A stretch of DNA of 64,000 nucleotides from Terebella lapidaria (Eukaryota; Annelida; Polychaeta; Terebellida; Terebellidae). Of the stretch, positions 43,813 to 58,240 are shown piece after piece. Numbering within the stretch: position 1 is the stretch's first letter; the number at the start of each line of letters is the position of its first letter. Under the pieces are notes generated by a model. That model was not told the DNA's origin and ran no database searches. It saw only the letters and a program-made list of their open reading frames with translations. The stretch lies in contig OX424563.1 of the NCBI GenBank assembly GCA_949152475.1, positions 35,288,120-35,352,119 on the forward strand, in the 5' to 3' direction. Made by a program: the position numbers and the translations under genes.

Positions 43813-44009
43813 AGGTGAGTAATAACAATAAACGGCAAATTTACAATTAAAATTTGGGAATTTTCTGTGATAATAATTATATATATTCTGCTTCAAACCT
43901 CTGGCTTTGTTTGAGGGTATGAATAAATGCTTTGTGATTACTATAAGGTGTTGCATCCTGTTTTGTGCAAAAGGGAGCGTGTTCTGTCATAAAAATATCA
44001 CTTGTGACA

Positions 44010-47000
44010 ATTGTGTCATGTCTGAGAGAACAGATAACCACTGACAGCACATTGATAGACCAGAACAGGTAATTGTATTGTACACTGTGAATGTGTCCTG
44101 TCTGAGAGAACAGGTAACCACTGACAGCACATTGATAGATCAGAACAGGTACATGTATTGTACAGTGTGAGTGTGTCTGAGAGAACAGATAACCACTGAC
44201 AGCACATTGATAGATCAGAACAGGTACATGTATTGTACAGTGTGAGTGTGTCTGAGTGAACAGATAACCAATGACGGAACATTGATAGATCAGAACAGGT
44301 ACATGTATTGTACACTGTGAATGTGTCCTGTCTGAGAGAACAGATAACCACTGACAGCACATTGATAGATCAGCACAGGTACATGTATTGTACACTGTGA
44401 ATGTGTCCTGTCTGAGAGAACAGATAACCACTGACAGCACATTGATAGATCAGCACAGGCACATGTATTGTACACTGTGAATGTGTCCTGTCTGAGAGAA
44501 CAGATAACCACTGACAGCACATTGATAGATCAGCACAGGTACATGTATTGTACACTGTGAATGTGTCTGAGGGAACAGATAACCAATGACGGAACATTGA
44601 TAGATCAGAACAGGCACATGTATTGTACACTGTGAATGTGTCTGAGGGAACAGATAACCAATGACGGAACATTGATAGATCAGAACAGGTACATGTATTG
44701 TACACTGTGAATGTGTCTGAGAGAACAGATAACCACTGACAGCACATTGATAGATCAGAACAGGTACATGTATTGTACACTGTGAATGTGTCTGAGGGAA
44801 CAGATAACCACTGACAGCACATTGATAGATCAGAACAGGTACATGTATTGTACACTGTGAATGTGTCTGAGGGAACAGATAACCACTGACAGCACATTGA
44901 TAGATCAGAACAGGTACATGTATTGTACACTGTGAATGTGTCTGAGAGAACAGATAACCACTGACAGCACATTGATAGATCAGAACAGGTACATGTATTG
45001 TACACTGTGAATGTGTCTGAGAGAACAGATAACCACTGACAGCACATTGATAGATCAGAACAGGTACATGTATTGTACACTGTGAATGTGTCTGAGAGAA
45101 CAGATAACCACTGACAGCACATTGATAGATCAGAACAGGTACATGTATTGTACACTGTGAATGTGTCTGAGAGAACAGATAACCACTGACAGCACATTGA
45201 TAGATCAGAACAGGTACATGTATTGTACACTGTGAATGTGTCTGAGGGAACAGATAACCACTGACAGTACATTGATAGACCAGAACAGCTACATGTATTG
45301 TACACTGTGAATGTGTCTGAGGGAACAGATAACCGCTGACGGCACATTGATAGATCAGAACAGGTACATGTATTGTACACTGTGAATGTGTCTGAGTGAA
45401 CAGATAACCACTGACAGCACATTGATAGATCAGAACAGGTACATGTATTGTACACTGTGGATGTGTCTGAGGGAACAGATAACCACTGACAGCACATTGA
45501 TAGACCAGAACAGGTACATGTATTGTACACTGTGAATGTGTCTGAGAGAACAGATAACCACTGACAGCACATTGATAGATCAGAACAGGTACATGTATTG
45601 TACACTGTGAATGTGTCTGAGGGAACAGATAACCACTGACAGTACATTGATAGACCAGAACAGCTACATGTATTGTACACTGTGAATGTGTCTGAGGGAA
45701 CAGATAACCGCTGACGGCACATTGATAGATCAGAACAGGTACATGTATTGTACACTGTGAATGTGTCTGAGTGAACAGATAACCACTGACAGCACATTGA
45801 TAGATCAGAACAGGTACATGTATTGTACACTGTGAATGTGTCTGAGGGAACAGATAACCAATGACGGAACATTGATAGATCAGAACAGGTACATGTATTG
45901 TACACTGTGAATGTGTCTGACAGAACAGATAACCACTGACAGCACATTGATAGATCAGAACAGGTACATGTATTGTACACTGTGAATGTGTCTAAGAGAA
46001 CAGATAACCACTGACAGCACATTGATAGATCAGAACAGGTACATGTATTGTACACTGTGAATGTGTCTGACAGAACAGATAACCACTGACAGCACATTGA
46101 TAGATCAGAACAGGTACATGTATTGTACACTGTGAATGTGTCTGAGGGAACAGATAACCACTGACAGCACATTGATAGATCAGAACAGGTACATGTATTG
46201 TACACTGTGAATGTGTCTGAGAGAACAGATAACCACTGACAGTACATTGATAGATCAGAACAGGTACATGTATTGTACACTGTGAATGTGTCTTAGAGAA
46301 CAGATAACCACTGACAGTACATTGATAGACCAGAACAGGTACATGTATTGTACACTGTGAATGTGTCTTAGAGAACAGATAACCACTGACAGCACATTGA
46401 TAGACCAGAACAGGTACATGTATTGTACACTGTGAATGTGTAATGTCCGAGAGAACAGATAACCACAGACAGCACATTGATAGACCAGAACAGGTACATG
46501 TATTGTACACTGTGGATGTGTCTGAGAGAACAGATAACCACTGACAGCACATTGATAGATCAGAACAGGTACTTGTATTGTACACTGTGAGTGTGTCATG
46601 TCTGAGAGAACAGATAACCACTGACAGCACATTGATAGACCAGAACAGGTACATGTATTGTACACTGTGAATGTGTGTGAGAGAATAGATAACCACTGAC
46701 AGCACATTGATAGATCAGAACAGGTACATGTATTATACACTGTGAATGTGTGTGAGAGAATAGATAACCAATGACAGCACATTGATAGACCAGAACAGGT
46801 ACATGTATTGTACACTGTGAATGTGTGTGAGAGAATAGATAACCACTGACAGCACATTGATAGACCAGAACAGGTACATGTATTGTACACTGTGAATGTG
46901 TCTTAGAGAACAGATAACCACTGACAGCACATTGATAGATCAGAACAGGTACATGTATTGTACACTGTGAATGTGTCTGAGAGAACAGATAACCACTGAC

Positions 47001-50000
47001 AGCACATTGATAGACCAGAACAGGTACATGTATTGTACACTGTGAATGTGTATGAGAGAACAGATAACCACTGACATCACATTGATAGACCAGAACAGGT
47101 ACATGTATTGTACACTGTGAATGTGTCTGAGAGAACAGATAACCACTGACAGCACATTGATAGATCAGAACAGGTACATGTATTGTACACTGTGAATGTG
47201 TCTTAGAGAACAGATAACCACTGACAGCACATTGATAGATCAGAACAGGTACATGTATTGTACACTGTGAATGTGTCTGAGAGAACAGATAACCACTGAC
47301 AGCACATTGATAGATCAGAACAGGTACATGTATTGTACACTGTGAATGTGTCTGAGAGAACAGATAACCACTGACAGCACATTGATAGATCAGAACAGGT
47401 ACATGTATTGTACACTGTGAATGTGTCTGAGAGAACAGATAACCACTGACAGCACATTGATAGACCAGAACAGGTACATGTATTGTACACTGTGAATGTG
47501 TATGAGAGAACAGATAACCACTGACAGCACATTGATAGATCAGAACAGGTACATGTATTGTACACTGTGAATGTGTCTGAGGGAACAGATAACCACTGAC
47601 AGCACATTGATAGATCAGAACAGGTACATGTAATGTACACTGTGAATGTGTATGAGAGAACAGATAACCACTGACAGCACATTGATAGACCAGAACAGGC
47701 ACATGTATTGTACACTGTGAATGTGTCTGAGAGAACAGATAACCACTGACAGCACATTGATAGATCAGAACAGGTACATGTATTGTACACTGTGAATCTG
47801 TCTGAGAGAACAGATAACCACTGACAGCACATTGATAGACCAGAACAGGCACATGTATTGTACACTGTGAATCTGTCTGAGAGAACAGATAACCACTGAC
47901 AGCACACTGATAGATCAGAACAGGTACATGTATTGTACACTATGAATGTGTCATGTCTGAGAGAACAGATAACCACTGACAGTACATTGATAGACCAGAA
48001 CAGGTACATGTATTGTACACTATGAATATGTCATGTCTGAGAGAACAGATAACCACTGACAGTACATTGATAGACCAGAACAGCTACATGTATTGTACAG
48101 TGTGAATGTATCATGTCTGAGAGAACAGATAACCACTGACAGTACATTGATAGACCAGAACAGCTACATGTATTGTACAGTGTGAATGTGTCATGTCTGA
48201 GAGAACAGACAACTACTGACGGCACATTGATAGATCAGAACAGGTACATGTATTGTACACTGTGAATGTGTCTGTGTGAACAGATAACCACTGACAGCAC
48301 ATTGATAGACCAGAACAGGTACATGTATTGTACACTGTGAATGTGTCTGTGTGAACAGATAACCACTGACAGCACATTGATAGATCAGAACAGGTACATG
48401 TATTGTACACTGTGAATGTGTCTGAGGGAACAGATAACCAATGACGGAACATTGATAGATCAGAACAGGTACATGTATTGTACACTGTGAATGTGTCTGA
48501 GAGAACAGATAACCACTGACGTCACATTGATAGATCAGAACAGGTACATGTATTGTACACTGTGAATGTGTCTGAGGGAACAGATAACCAATGACGGAAG
48601 ATTGATAGATTAGAACAGGTACATGTATTGTACACTGTGAATGTGTCTGAGAGAACATATAACCAATGACAGCACATTGATAGACCAGAACAGGTACATG
48701 TATTGTACACTGTGAATGTGTCATGTCTGAGAGAACAGATAACCACTGACAGCACATTGATAGATCAGAACAGGTACATGTATTGTACACTGTGAATGTG
48801 TCTGAGTGAACAGATAACCACTGACAGTACATTGATAGACCAGAACAGGTACATGTATTGTACACTGTGAATGTGTCATGTCTGAGAGAACAGATAACCA
48901 CTGACAGTACATTGATAGATCAGAACAGGTACATGTATTGTACACTGTGAATGTGTCATGTCTGAGAGAACAGATAACCACTGACAGCACATTGATAGAT
49001 CAGAACAGGTACATGTATTGTACACTGTGAATGTGTCATGTCTGAGAGAACAGATAACCACTGACAGCACATTGATAGACCAGAACAGGTACATGTATTG
49101 TACACTGTGAATGTGTCATGTCTGAGAGAACAGATAACCACTGACAGCACATTGATAGACCAGAACAGGTACATGTATTGTACACTGTGAATGTGTCATG
49201 TCTGAGAGAACAGATAACCACTGACAGCACATTGATAGACCAGAACAGGTACATGTATTGTACACTGTGAATGTGTCATGTCTGAGAGAACAGATAACCA
49301 CTGACAGCACATTGATAGACCAGAACAGGTACATGTATTGTACACTGTGAATGTGTCATGTCTGAGAGAACAGATAACCACTGACAGCACATTGATAGAC
49401 CAGAACAGGTACATGTATTGTACACTGTGAATGTGTCATGTCTGAGAGAACAGATAACCACTGACAGCACATCGATAGACCAGAACAGGTAAATGTATTG
49501 TACACTGTGAATGTGTCATGTCTGAGAGAACAGATAACCACTGACAGCACATTGATAGACCAGAACAGGTACATGTATTGTACACTGTGAATGTGTCATG
49601 TCTGAGAGAACAGATAACCACTGACAGCACATTGATAGATCAGAACAGGTACATGTATTGTACACTGTGAATGTGTCTGAGTGAACAGATAACCACTGAC
49701 AGTACATTGATAGACCAGAACAGGTACATGTGTTGTACACTGTGAATGTATCATGTCTGAGAGAACAGATAACCACTGACAGTACATTGATAGACCAGAA
49801 CAGGTACATGTATTGTACACTGTGAATGTGTCATGTCTGAGAGAACAGATAACCACTGACAGCACATTGATAGACCAGAACAGGTACATGTATTGTACAC
49901 TGTGAATGTGTCATGTCTGAGAGAACAGACAACTACTGACGTCACATTGATAGACCAGAACAGGTACATGTATTGTACACTGTGAATGTGTCTGAGTGAA

Positions 50001-53000
50001 CAGATAACCACTGACAGCACATTGATAGATCAGAACAGGTACATGTATTGTACACTGTGAATGTGTCTGAGTGAACAGATAACGACTGACAGCTCATTGA
50101 TAGATCCGAACAGGTACATGTATTGTACACTGTGGATGTGTCATGTCTGAGAGAACAGATAACCACTGACAGCACATTGATAGATCAGAACAGGTACATG
50201 TATTGTACACTGTGAATGTGTCTGAGAGAACAGATAACCACTGACAGCACATTGATAGACCAGAACAGGTACATGTATTGTACACTGTGAATGTGTCTGA
50301 GGGAACAGATAACCAATGACAGCACATTGATAGATCAGAACAGGTACATGTATTGTACACTGTGAATGTGTCTGAGAGAACAGATAACCACTGACAGCAC
50401 ATTGATAGATCAGAACAGGTACATGTATTGTACACTGTGAATGTGTCTGAGAGAACAGATAACCACTGACAGCACATTGATAGACCAGAACAGGTACATG
50501 TATTGTACACTGTGAATGTGTCTGAGAGAACAGATAACCACTGACAGCACATTGATAGACCAGAACAGGTACATGTATTGTACAGTGTGAGTGTGTCTGA
50601 GAGAACAGATAACCACTGACAGCACATTGATAGATCAGAACAGGTACATGTATTGTACACTGTGAATGTGTCATGTCTGAGAGAACAGATAACCACTGAC
50701 AGCACATTGATAGATCAGAACAGGTACATGTATTGTACACTGTGAATGTGTCTGAGTGAACTGATAACCACTGACAGCACATTGATAGACCAGAACAGGT
50801 ACATGTATTGTACACTGTGAGTGTGTCTGAGAGAACAGATAACCACTGACAGCACATTGATAGACCAGAACAGGTACATGTATTGTACACTGTGAGTGTG
50901 TCTGAGAGAACAAGTAATCACTGACAGCACATTGATAGACCAGAACAGGTATGTATTGTACACTGTGAATGTGTCTGAGAGAACAGATAACCACTGACGG
51001 CACATTGATAGACCAGAACAGGTACATGTATTGTACACTGTGAGTGTGTCTGAGAGAACAGATAACCACTGACAGCACATTGATAGATCAGAACAGGTAC
51101 ATGTATTGTACACTGTGAATGTGTCATGTCTGAGAGAACAGATAACCACTGACAGTACATTGATAGATCAGAACAGGTACATGTATTGTACACTGTGAAT
51201 GAGTCTGAGAGAACAGATAACCAATGACAGCACACTGATAGATCAGAACAGGTACATGTATTGTACACTGTGAATGAGTCTGAGAGAACAGATAACCAAT
51301 GACAGCACATTGATAGATCAGAACAGGTACATGTATTGTACACCGTGAGTGTGTCTGAGAGAACAGATAACCACTGACAGCACATTGATAGATCAGAACA
51401 GGTACATGTATTGTACACTGTGAATGTGTCCTGTCTGAGAGAACAGATAACCAATGACAGCACATTGATAGACCAGAACAGGTACATGTATTGTACACTG
51501 TGAATGTGTCATGTCTGAGAGAACAGATAACCACTGACAGCACATTGATAGATCAGAACAGGTACATGTATTGTACACTGTGAATGAGTCTGAGAGAACA
51601 GATAACCAATGACAGCACACTGATAGATCAGAACAGGTACATGTATTGTACACTGTGAATGAGTCTGAGAGAACAGATAACCAATGACAGCACATTGATA
51701 GATCAGAACAGGTACATGTATTGTACACTGTGAATGTGTCTGAGAGAACAGATAACCACTGACAGCACATTGATAGATCAGAACAGGTACATGTATTGTA
51801 CACTGTGAATGAGTCTGAGAGAACAGATAACCAATGACAGCACATTGATAGATCAGAACAGGTACATGTATTGTACACTGTGAATGTGTCTGAGAGAACA
51901 GATAACCACTGACAGCACATTGATAGACCAGAACAGGTACATGTATTTTACACTATGAATGTGTCTGAGAGAACAGATAACCACTGACAGCACATTGATA
52001 GATCAGAACAGGTACATGTATTTTACACTATGAATGTGTCTGAGAGAACAGATAACCACTGACAGCACATTGATAGATCAGAACAGGTACATGTATTGTA
52101 CACTGAATGTGTCAGAGAACAGATAACCACTGACATCACATTGATAGATCAGAACAGGTACATGTATTGTACACTGTGAATGTGTCTGAGTGAACAGATA
52201 ACCACTGACAGCACATTGATAGACCAGAACAGGTACATGTATTGTACACTGTGAATGTGTCTGAGAGAACAGATAACCACTGACAGCACATTGATAGATC
52301 AGAACAGGTACATGTATTGTACACTGTGAATGTGTCTGAGAGAACAGATAACCACTGACAGCACATTGATAGACCAGAACAGGTACATGTATTGTACACT
52401 GTGAATGTGTCTGAGAACAGATAACCACTGACAGCACATTGATAGACCAGAACAGGTACATGTATTGTACACTGTGAATGTGTCTGAGAGAACAGATAAC
52501 CACTGACATCACATTGATAGACCAGAACAGGTACATGTATTGTACACTGTGAATGTGTCTGAGAGAACAGATAACCACTGACAGCTCATTGATAGATCAG
52601 AACAGGTACATGTATTGTACACTGTGAATGTGTCTGAGAACAGATAACCACTGACAGCACATTGATAGACCAGAACAGGTACATGTATTGTACACTGTGA
52701 ATGTGTCTGAGAACAGATAACCACTGACAGCTCATTGATAGATCAGAACAGGTACATGTATTGTACACTGTGAATGTGTCTGAGAACAGATAACCACTGA
52801 CAGCACATTGATAGACCAGAACAGGTACATGTATTGTACACTGTGAATGTGTCTGAGAACAGATAACCACTGACAGCTCATTGATAGATCAGAACAGGTA
52901 CATGTATTGTACACTGTGAATGTGTCTGAGAACAGATAACCACTGACAGCACATTGATAGATCAGAACAGGTACATGTATTGTACACTGTGAATGTGTCT

Positions 53001-56000
53001 GAGAGAACAGATAACCACTGACAGCACATTGATAGACCAGAACAGGTACATGTATTGTACACTGTGAATGTGTCTGAGAACAGATAACCACTGACAGCAC
53101 ATTGATAGACCAGAACAGGTACATGTATTGTACACTGTGAATGTGTCTGAGAGAACAGATAACCACTGACATCACATTGATAGACCAGAACAGGTACATG
53201 TATTGTACACTGTGAATGTGTCTGAGAGAACAGATAACCACTGACAGCTCATTGACAGATCAGAACAGGTACATGTATTGTACACTGTGAATGTGTCTGA
53301 GAACAGATAACCACTGACAGCACATTGATAGACCAGAACAGGTACATGTATTGTACACTGTGAATGTGTCTGAGAGAACAGATAACCACTGACATCACAT
53401 TGATAGACCAGAACAGGTACATGTATTGTACATTGTGAATGTGTCTGAGAGAACAGATAACCACTGACAGCTCATTGATAGATCAGAACAGGTACATGTA
53501 TTGTGCACTGAATGTGTCAGAGAACAGATAACCACTGACAGCACATTGATAGACCAGAACAGGTACATGTATTGTACACTGTGAATGTGTCTGAGAACAG
53601 ATAACCACTGACAGCACATTGATAGACCAGAACAGGTACATGTATTGTACACTGTGAATGTGTCTGAGAGAACAGATAACCACTGACATCACATTGATAG
53701 ACCAGAACAGGTACATGTATTGTACACTGTGAATGTGTCTGAGAGAACAGATAACCACTGACAGCTCATTGATAGATCAGAACAGGTACATGTATTGTAC
53801 ACTGTGAATGTGTCTGAGAGAACAGATAACCACTGACAGCACATTGATAGATCAGAACAGGTACATGTATTGTGCACTGAATGTGTCAGAGATCAGATAA
53901 CCACTGACAGCTCATTGATAGATCAGAACAGGTACATGTATTATACACTGTGAATGTGTCTGAGAGAACAGATAACCACTGACAGCACATTGATAGATCA
54001 GAACAGGTACATGTATTTTACACTGTGGATGTGTCTGAGAGAACAGATAACCACTGACAGCACATTGATAGATCAGAACAGGTACATGTATTTTACACTG
54101 TGGATGTGTCTGAGGGAACAGATAACCACTGACAGCACATTGATAGATCAGAACAGGTACATGTATTGTACACTGTGAATGTGTCTGAGAAAACAGATAA
54201 CCACTGACAGCACATTGATAGATCAGAACAGGTACATGTATTGTACACTGTGAGTGTGTCTGAGAGAACAGATAACCACTGACAGCACATTGATAGATCA
54301 GAACAGGTACATGTATTGTACACTGTGGATATGTCTGAGAGAACAGATAACCACTGACAGTACATTGATAGACCAGAACAGGTACATGTATTGTACACTG
54401 TGAATGTGTCTGAGAGAACAGGTAACCACTGACAGCACATTGATAGATCAGAACAGGTACATGTATTGTACACTGTGAATGTGTCTGAGAGAACAGGTAA
54501 CCACTGACAGCACATTGATAGATCAGAACAGGTACATGTATTGTACACTGTGAACGTGTCATGTCTGAGAGAACAGATAACCACAGACAGTACATTGATA
54601 GATCAAAACAGGCACATGTATTGTACACTGTGAGTGTGTCTGAGAGAACAGATAACCACTGACAGCACATTGATAGATCAGAACAGGTACATGTATTGTA
54701 CACTGTGAGTGTGTCTGAGAGAACAGATAACCACTGACAGCACATTGATAGATCAGAACAGGTACATGTATTGTACACTGTGGATATGTCTGAGAGAACA
54801 GATAACCACTGACAGCACATTGATAGACCAGAACAGGTACTTGTTTTGTACACTGTGAATGTGTCTGAGAGAACATATAGCCGCTGACGGCACATTGATA
54901 GATTAGAACATGTACATGTATTGTACACTGTGAATGTGTCTGAGAGAACAGATAACCACAGACAGCACATTGATAGACCAGAACAGGTACATGTATTGTA
55001 AACTGTGAGTGTGTCTGAGAGAACAGATAACCACTGACAGCACATTGATAGACCAGAACAGGTACATGTATTGTACACTGTGAATGTGTCTGAGAGAACA
55101 GATAACCACTGACAGCACATTGATAGACCAGAACAGGTACATGTTTTGTACACTGTGAGTGTGTCTGAGAGAACAGATAACCACTGACAGCACATTGATA
55201 GACCAGAACAGGTACATGTATTGTACACTGTGAATGTGTCTGAGAGAACAGATAACCACTGACAGCACATTGATAGACCAGAACAGGTACATGTTTTGTA
55301 CACTGTGAGTGTGTCTGAGAGAACAGATAACCACTGACAGCACATTGATAGACCAGAACAGGTACATGTATTGTACACTGTGAATGTGTCTGAGAGAACA
55401 GATAACCACTGACAGCACATTGATAGGTCAGAACAGGTACATGTATTGTACACTGTGAAAGTGTCTGAGAGAACAGATAACCACTGACAGCACATTGATA
55501 GACCAGAACAGGTACATGTATTGTACACTGTGAATGTGTCTGAGAGAAGAGATAACCACTGACAGCACATTGATAGACCAGAACAGGTACATGTATTGTA
55601 CACTGTGAGTGTGTCTGAGAGAACAGATAACCACTGACAGCACATTGATAGACCAGAACAGGTACATGTATTGTACAACGTGAGTGTGTCTGAGAGAACA
55701 GATAAGCACTGACAGCACATTGATGGATCAGAACAGGTACATGTATTGTACACTGTGAATGTGTCATGTCTGAGAGAACAGATAACCACTGACAGCACAT
55801 TGATATATCAGAACAGGTACATGTATTGTACACTGTGAATGTGTCGGAGAGAACAGATAACCACTGACAGCACATTGATAGATCAGAACAGGTACATGTA
55901 TTGTACACTGTGAATGTGTCTGAGAGAACAGATAACACTGACAGCACATTGATAGATCAGAACAGGTACATGTATTGTACACTGTGAATGTGTCATGTCT

Positions 56001-58240
56001 GAGAGAACAGATAACCACTGACAGCACATTGATATATCAGAACAGGTACATGTATTGTACACTGTGAATGTGTCGGAGAGAACAGATAACCACTGACAGC
56101 ACATTGATAGATCAGAACAGGTACATGTATTGTACACTGTGAGTGTGTCTGAGAGAACAGATAACCACTGACAGCACATTGATAGACCAGAACAGGCACA
56201 TGTATTGTACACTGTGAATGTGTCTGAGAGAAAAAATAACCACTGACAGCACATTGATAGATCAGAACAGGTACATGTATTGTACACTGTGAGTGTGTCT
56301 GAGTGAACAGATAACCACTGACAGCACATTGATAGACCAGAACAGGTACATGTATTGTACATTGTGAATGTGTCTGAGAGAACAGACAACCACTGACAGC
56401 ACATTGATAAACCAGAACAGGTACATGTATTGTACAACGTGAGTGTGTCTGAGAGAACAGATAACCGCTGACGGCACATTGATAGATTAGAACATGTACA
56501 TGTATTGTACACTGTGAATTTGTCTGAGAGAACAGATAACCACTGACAGCACATTGATGGATCAGAACAGGTACATGTATTGTACACTGTGAATGTGTCA
56601 TGTGTGAGAGAACAGATAACCACTGACAGCACATTGATAGATCAGAACAGGTAATTGTATTGTACACTGTGAATGTGTCTGAGAGAACAGACAACCACTG
56701 ACAGCACATTGATAGACCAGAACAGGTACATGTATTGTACAACGTGAGTGTGTCTGAGAGAACAGATAAGCACTGACAGCACATTGATGGATCAGAACAG
56801 GTACATGTATTGTACACTGTGAATGTGTCATGTGTGAGAGAACAGATAACCACTGACAGGTACATGTATTGTACACTGTGAATGTGTCATGTCTGAGAGA
56901 ACAGATAACCACTGACACCACATTGATAGACCAGAACAGGTACATGTATTGTACACTGTGAATGTGTCTGAGAGAACAGATAACCACTGACACCACATTG
57001 ATAGATCAGAACAGGTACATGTATTGTACACTGTGAATGTGTCTGAGAGAACAGATAACCACTGACAGCACATTGATAGATCAGAACAGGTACATGTATT
57101 GTACACTGTGAATGTGTCTGAGAGAACAGATAACCACTGACAGCACATTGATAGATCAGAACAGGCACATGTATTGTACACCGTGAATGTGTAATGTCTG
57201 AGAGAACAGATAACCACTGACAGCACATTGATAGACCAGAACAGGTACATGTATTGTACACTGTGAATGTGTCTGAGAGAAGAGATAACCACTGACAGCA
57301 CATTGATAGATCAGAACAGGTACATGTATTGTACACTGTGAGTGTGTCTGAGAGAACAGATAACCACTGACAGCACATTGATAGATCAGAACAGGTACAT
57401 GTATTGTACACTGTGAATGTGTCTGAGAGAACAGATAACCACTGACAGCACATTGATAGATCAGAACAGGTACATGTATTGTACACTGTGAATGTGTCAT
57501 GTCTGAGAGAACAGATAACCACTGACAGCACATTGATAGATCAGAACAGGTACATGTATTGTACACTGTGAATGTGTCATGTCTGAGAGAACAGATAACC
57601 ACTGACAGCACATTGATAGATCAGAACAGGTACATGTATTGTACACTGTGAATGTGTCTGAGAGAACAGATAACCACTGACATCACATTGATAGATCAGA
57701 ACAGGTACATGTATTGTACACTGTGAATGTGTCATGTCTGAGAGGAGAGAACAGATAACCACTGACAGCACATTGATAGATCAGAACAGGTACATGTATT
57801 GTACACTGTGAATGTGTCATGTCTGAGAGAACAGATAACCACTGACAGCACATTGATAGACCAGAACAGGTACATGTATTGTACACTGTGAATGTGTCAT
57901 GTCTGAGAGAACAGATAACCACTGACAGCACATTGATAGATCAGAACAGGTACATGTTTTGTACACTGTGAATGTGTCATGTCTGAGAGAACAGATAACC
58001 ACTGACAGCACATTGATAGACCAGAACAGGTACATGTATTGTACACTGTGAATGTGTCTGAGGGAACAGATAACCACTGACAGCACATGGATAGATCAGA
58101 ACAGTTACATGTATTGTACACTGTGAATGTGTCATGTCTGAGAGAACAGATAACCACTGACAGCACATTGATAGACCAGATCAGGTACATGTATTGTACA
58201 CTGTGAATGTGTCATGTCTGAGAGAACGTGATACCACTGA
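44010..58240. repeat. 14.2-kb satellite array, 75/80/73-bp units
   Basis: One uninterrupted tandem array of roughly 185-190 units. The common unit is 75 bp with blocks CAGATAACCACTGACAGCAC, ATTGATAGAYCAGAACAGG and TACATGTATTGTACACTGTG. An 80-bp form has CATGT or CCTGT inserted after GTGT and dominates about 48720-49980. A 73-bp form lacks a GA dinucleotide and is frequent at about 52410-53600. A five-unit block recurs 375 bp apart (CAGCT variants at 45286 and 45661), showing local higher-order duplication. Runs of 75-bp units keep long minus-strand frames open (up to 636 codons, Cys-rich, for example CTCSDLSMCCQWLS), which break at each 80- or 73-bp unit. It starts 150 bp beyond the DIRS right end. 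Confidence 0.97.

Larger units (their letters stand above)
37461..43860 (+). mobile_element. Complete DIRS-type tyrosine-recombinase retrotransposon
   Basis: The 6,400-bp element is bounded by inverted terminal repeats (37484-37652 and 43632-43812) and short unique ends (37461-37483, 43813-43860). An internal complementary region (43467-43569) matches both outer ends. It encodes three overlapping open frames: gag-like, RT/RNase H and tyrosine recombinase. No protease or DDE integrase is present, as expected for DIRS. In the DIRS model, single-stranded cDNA circularises on the internal complementary region and the recombinase inserts the circle without target duplication. All frames are uninterrupted, so the copy may be young. 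Confidence 0.95.

Noticed and set aside
44370..46280. 636-codon minus-strand frame as a Cys-rich repeat protein gene
   Set aside because: It lies wholly within the 75-bp satellite; the frame is open only because 75 is divisible by three and is broken at every 80- or 73-bp unit. No start context, splice site or flanking unique coding sequence.
44010..58240. CRISPR array
   Set aside because: The units are contiguous and near-identical with no unique spacers, and the genome is eukaryotic.
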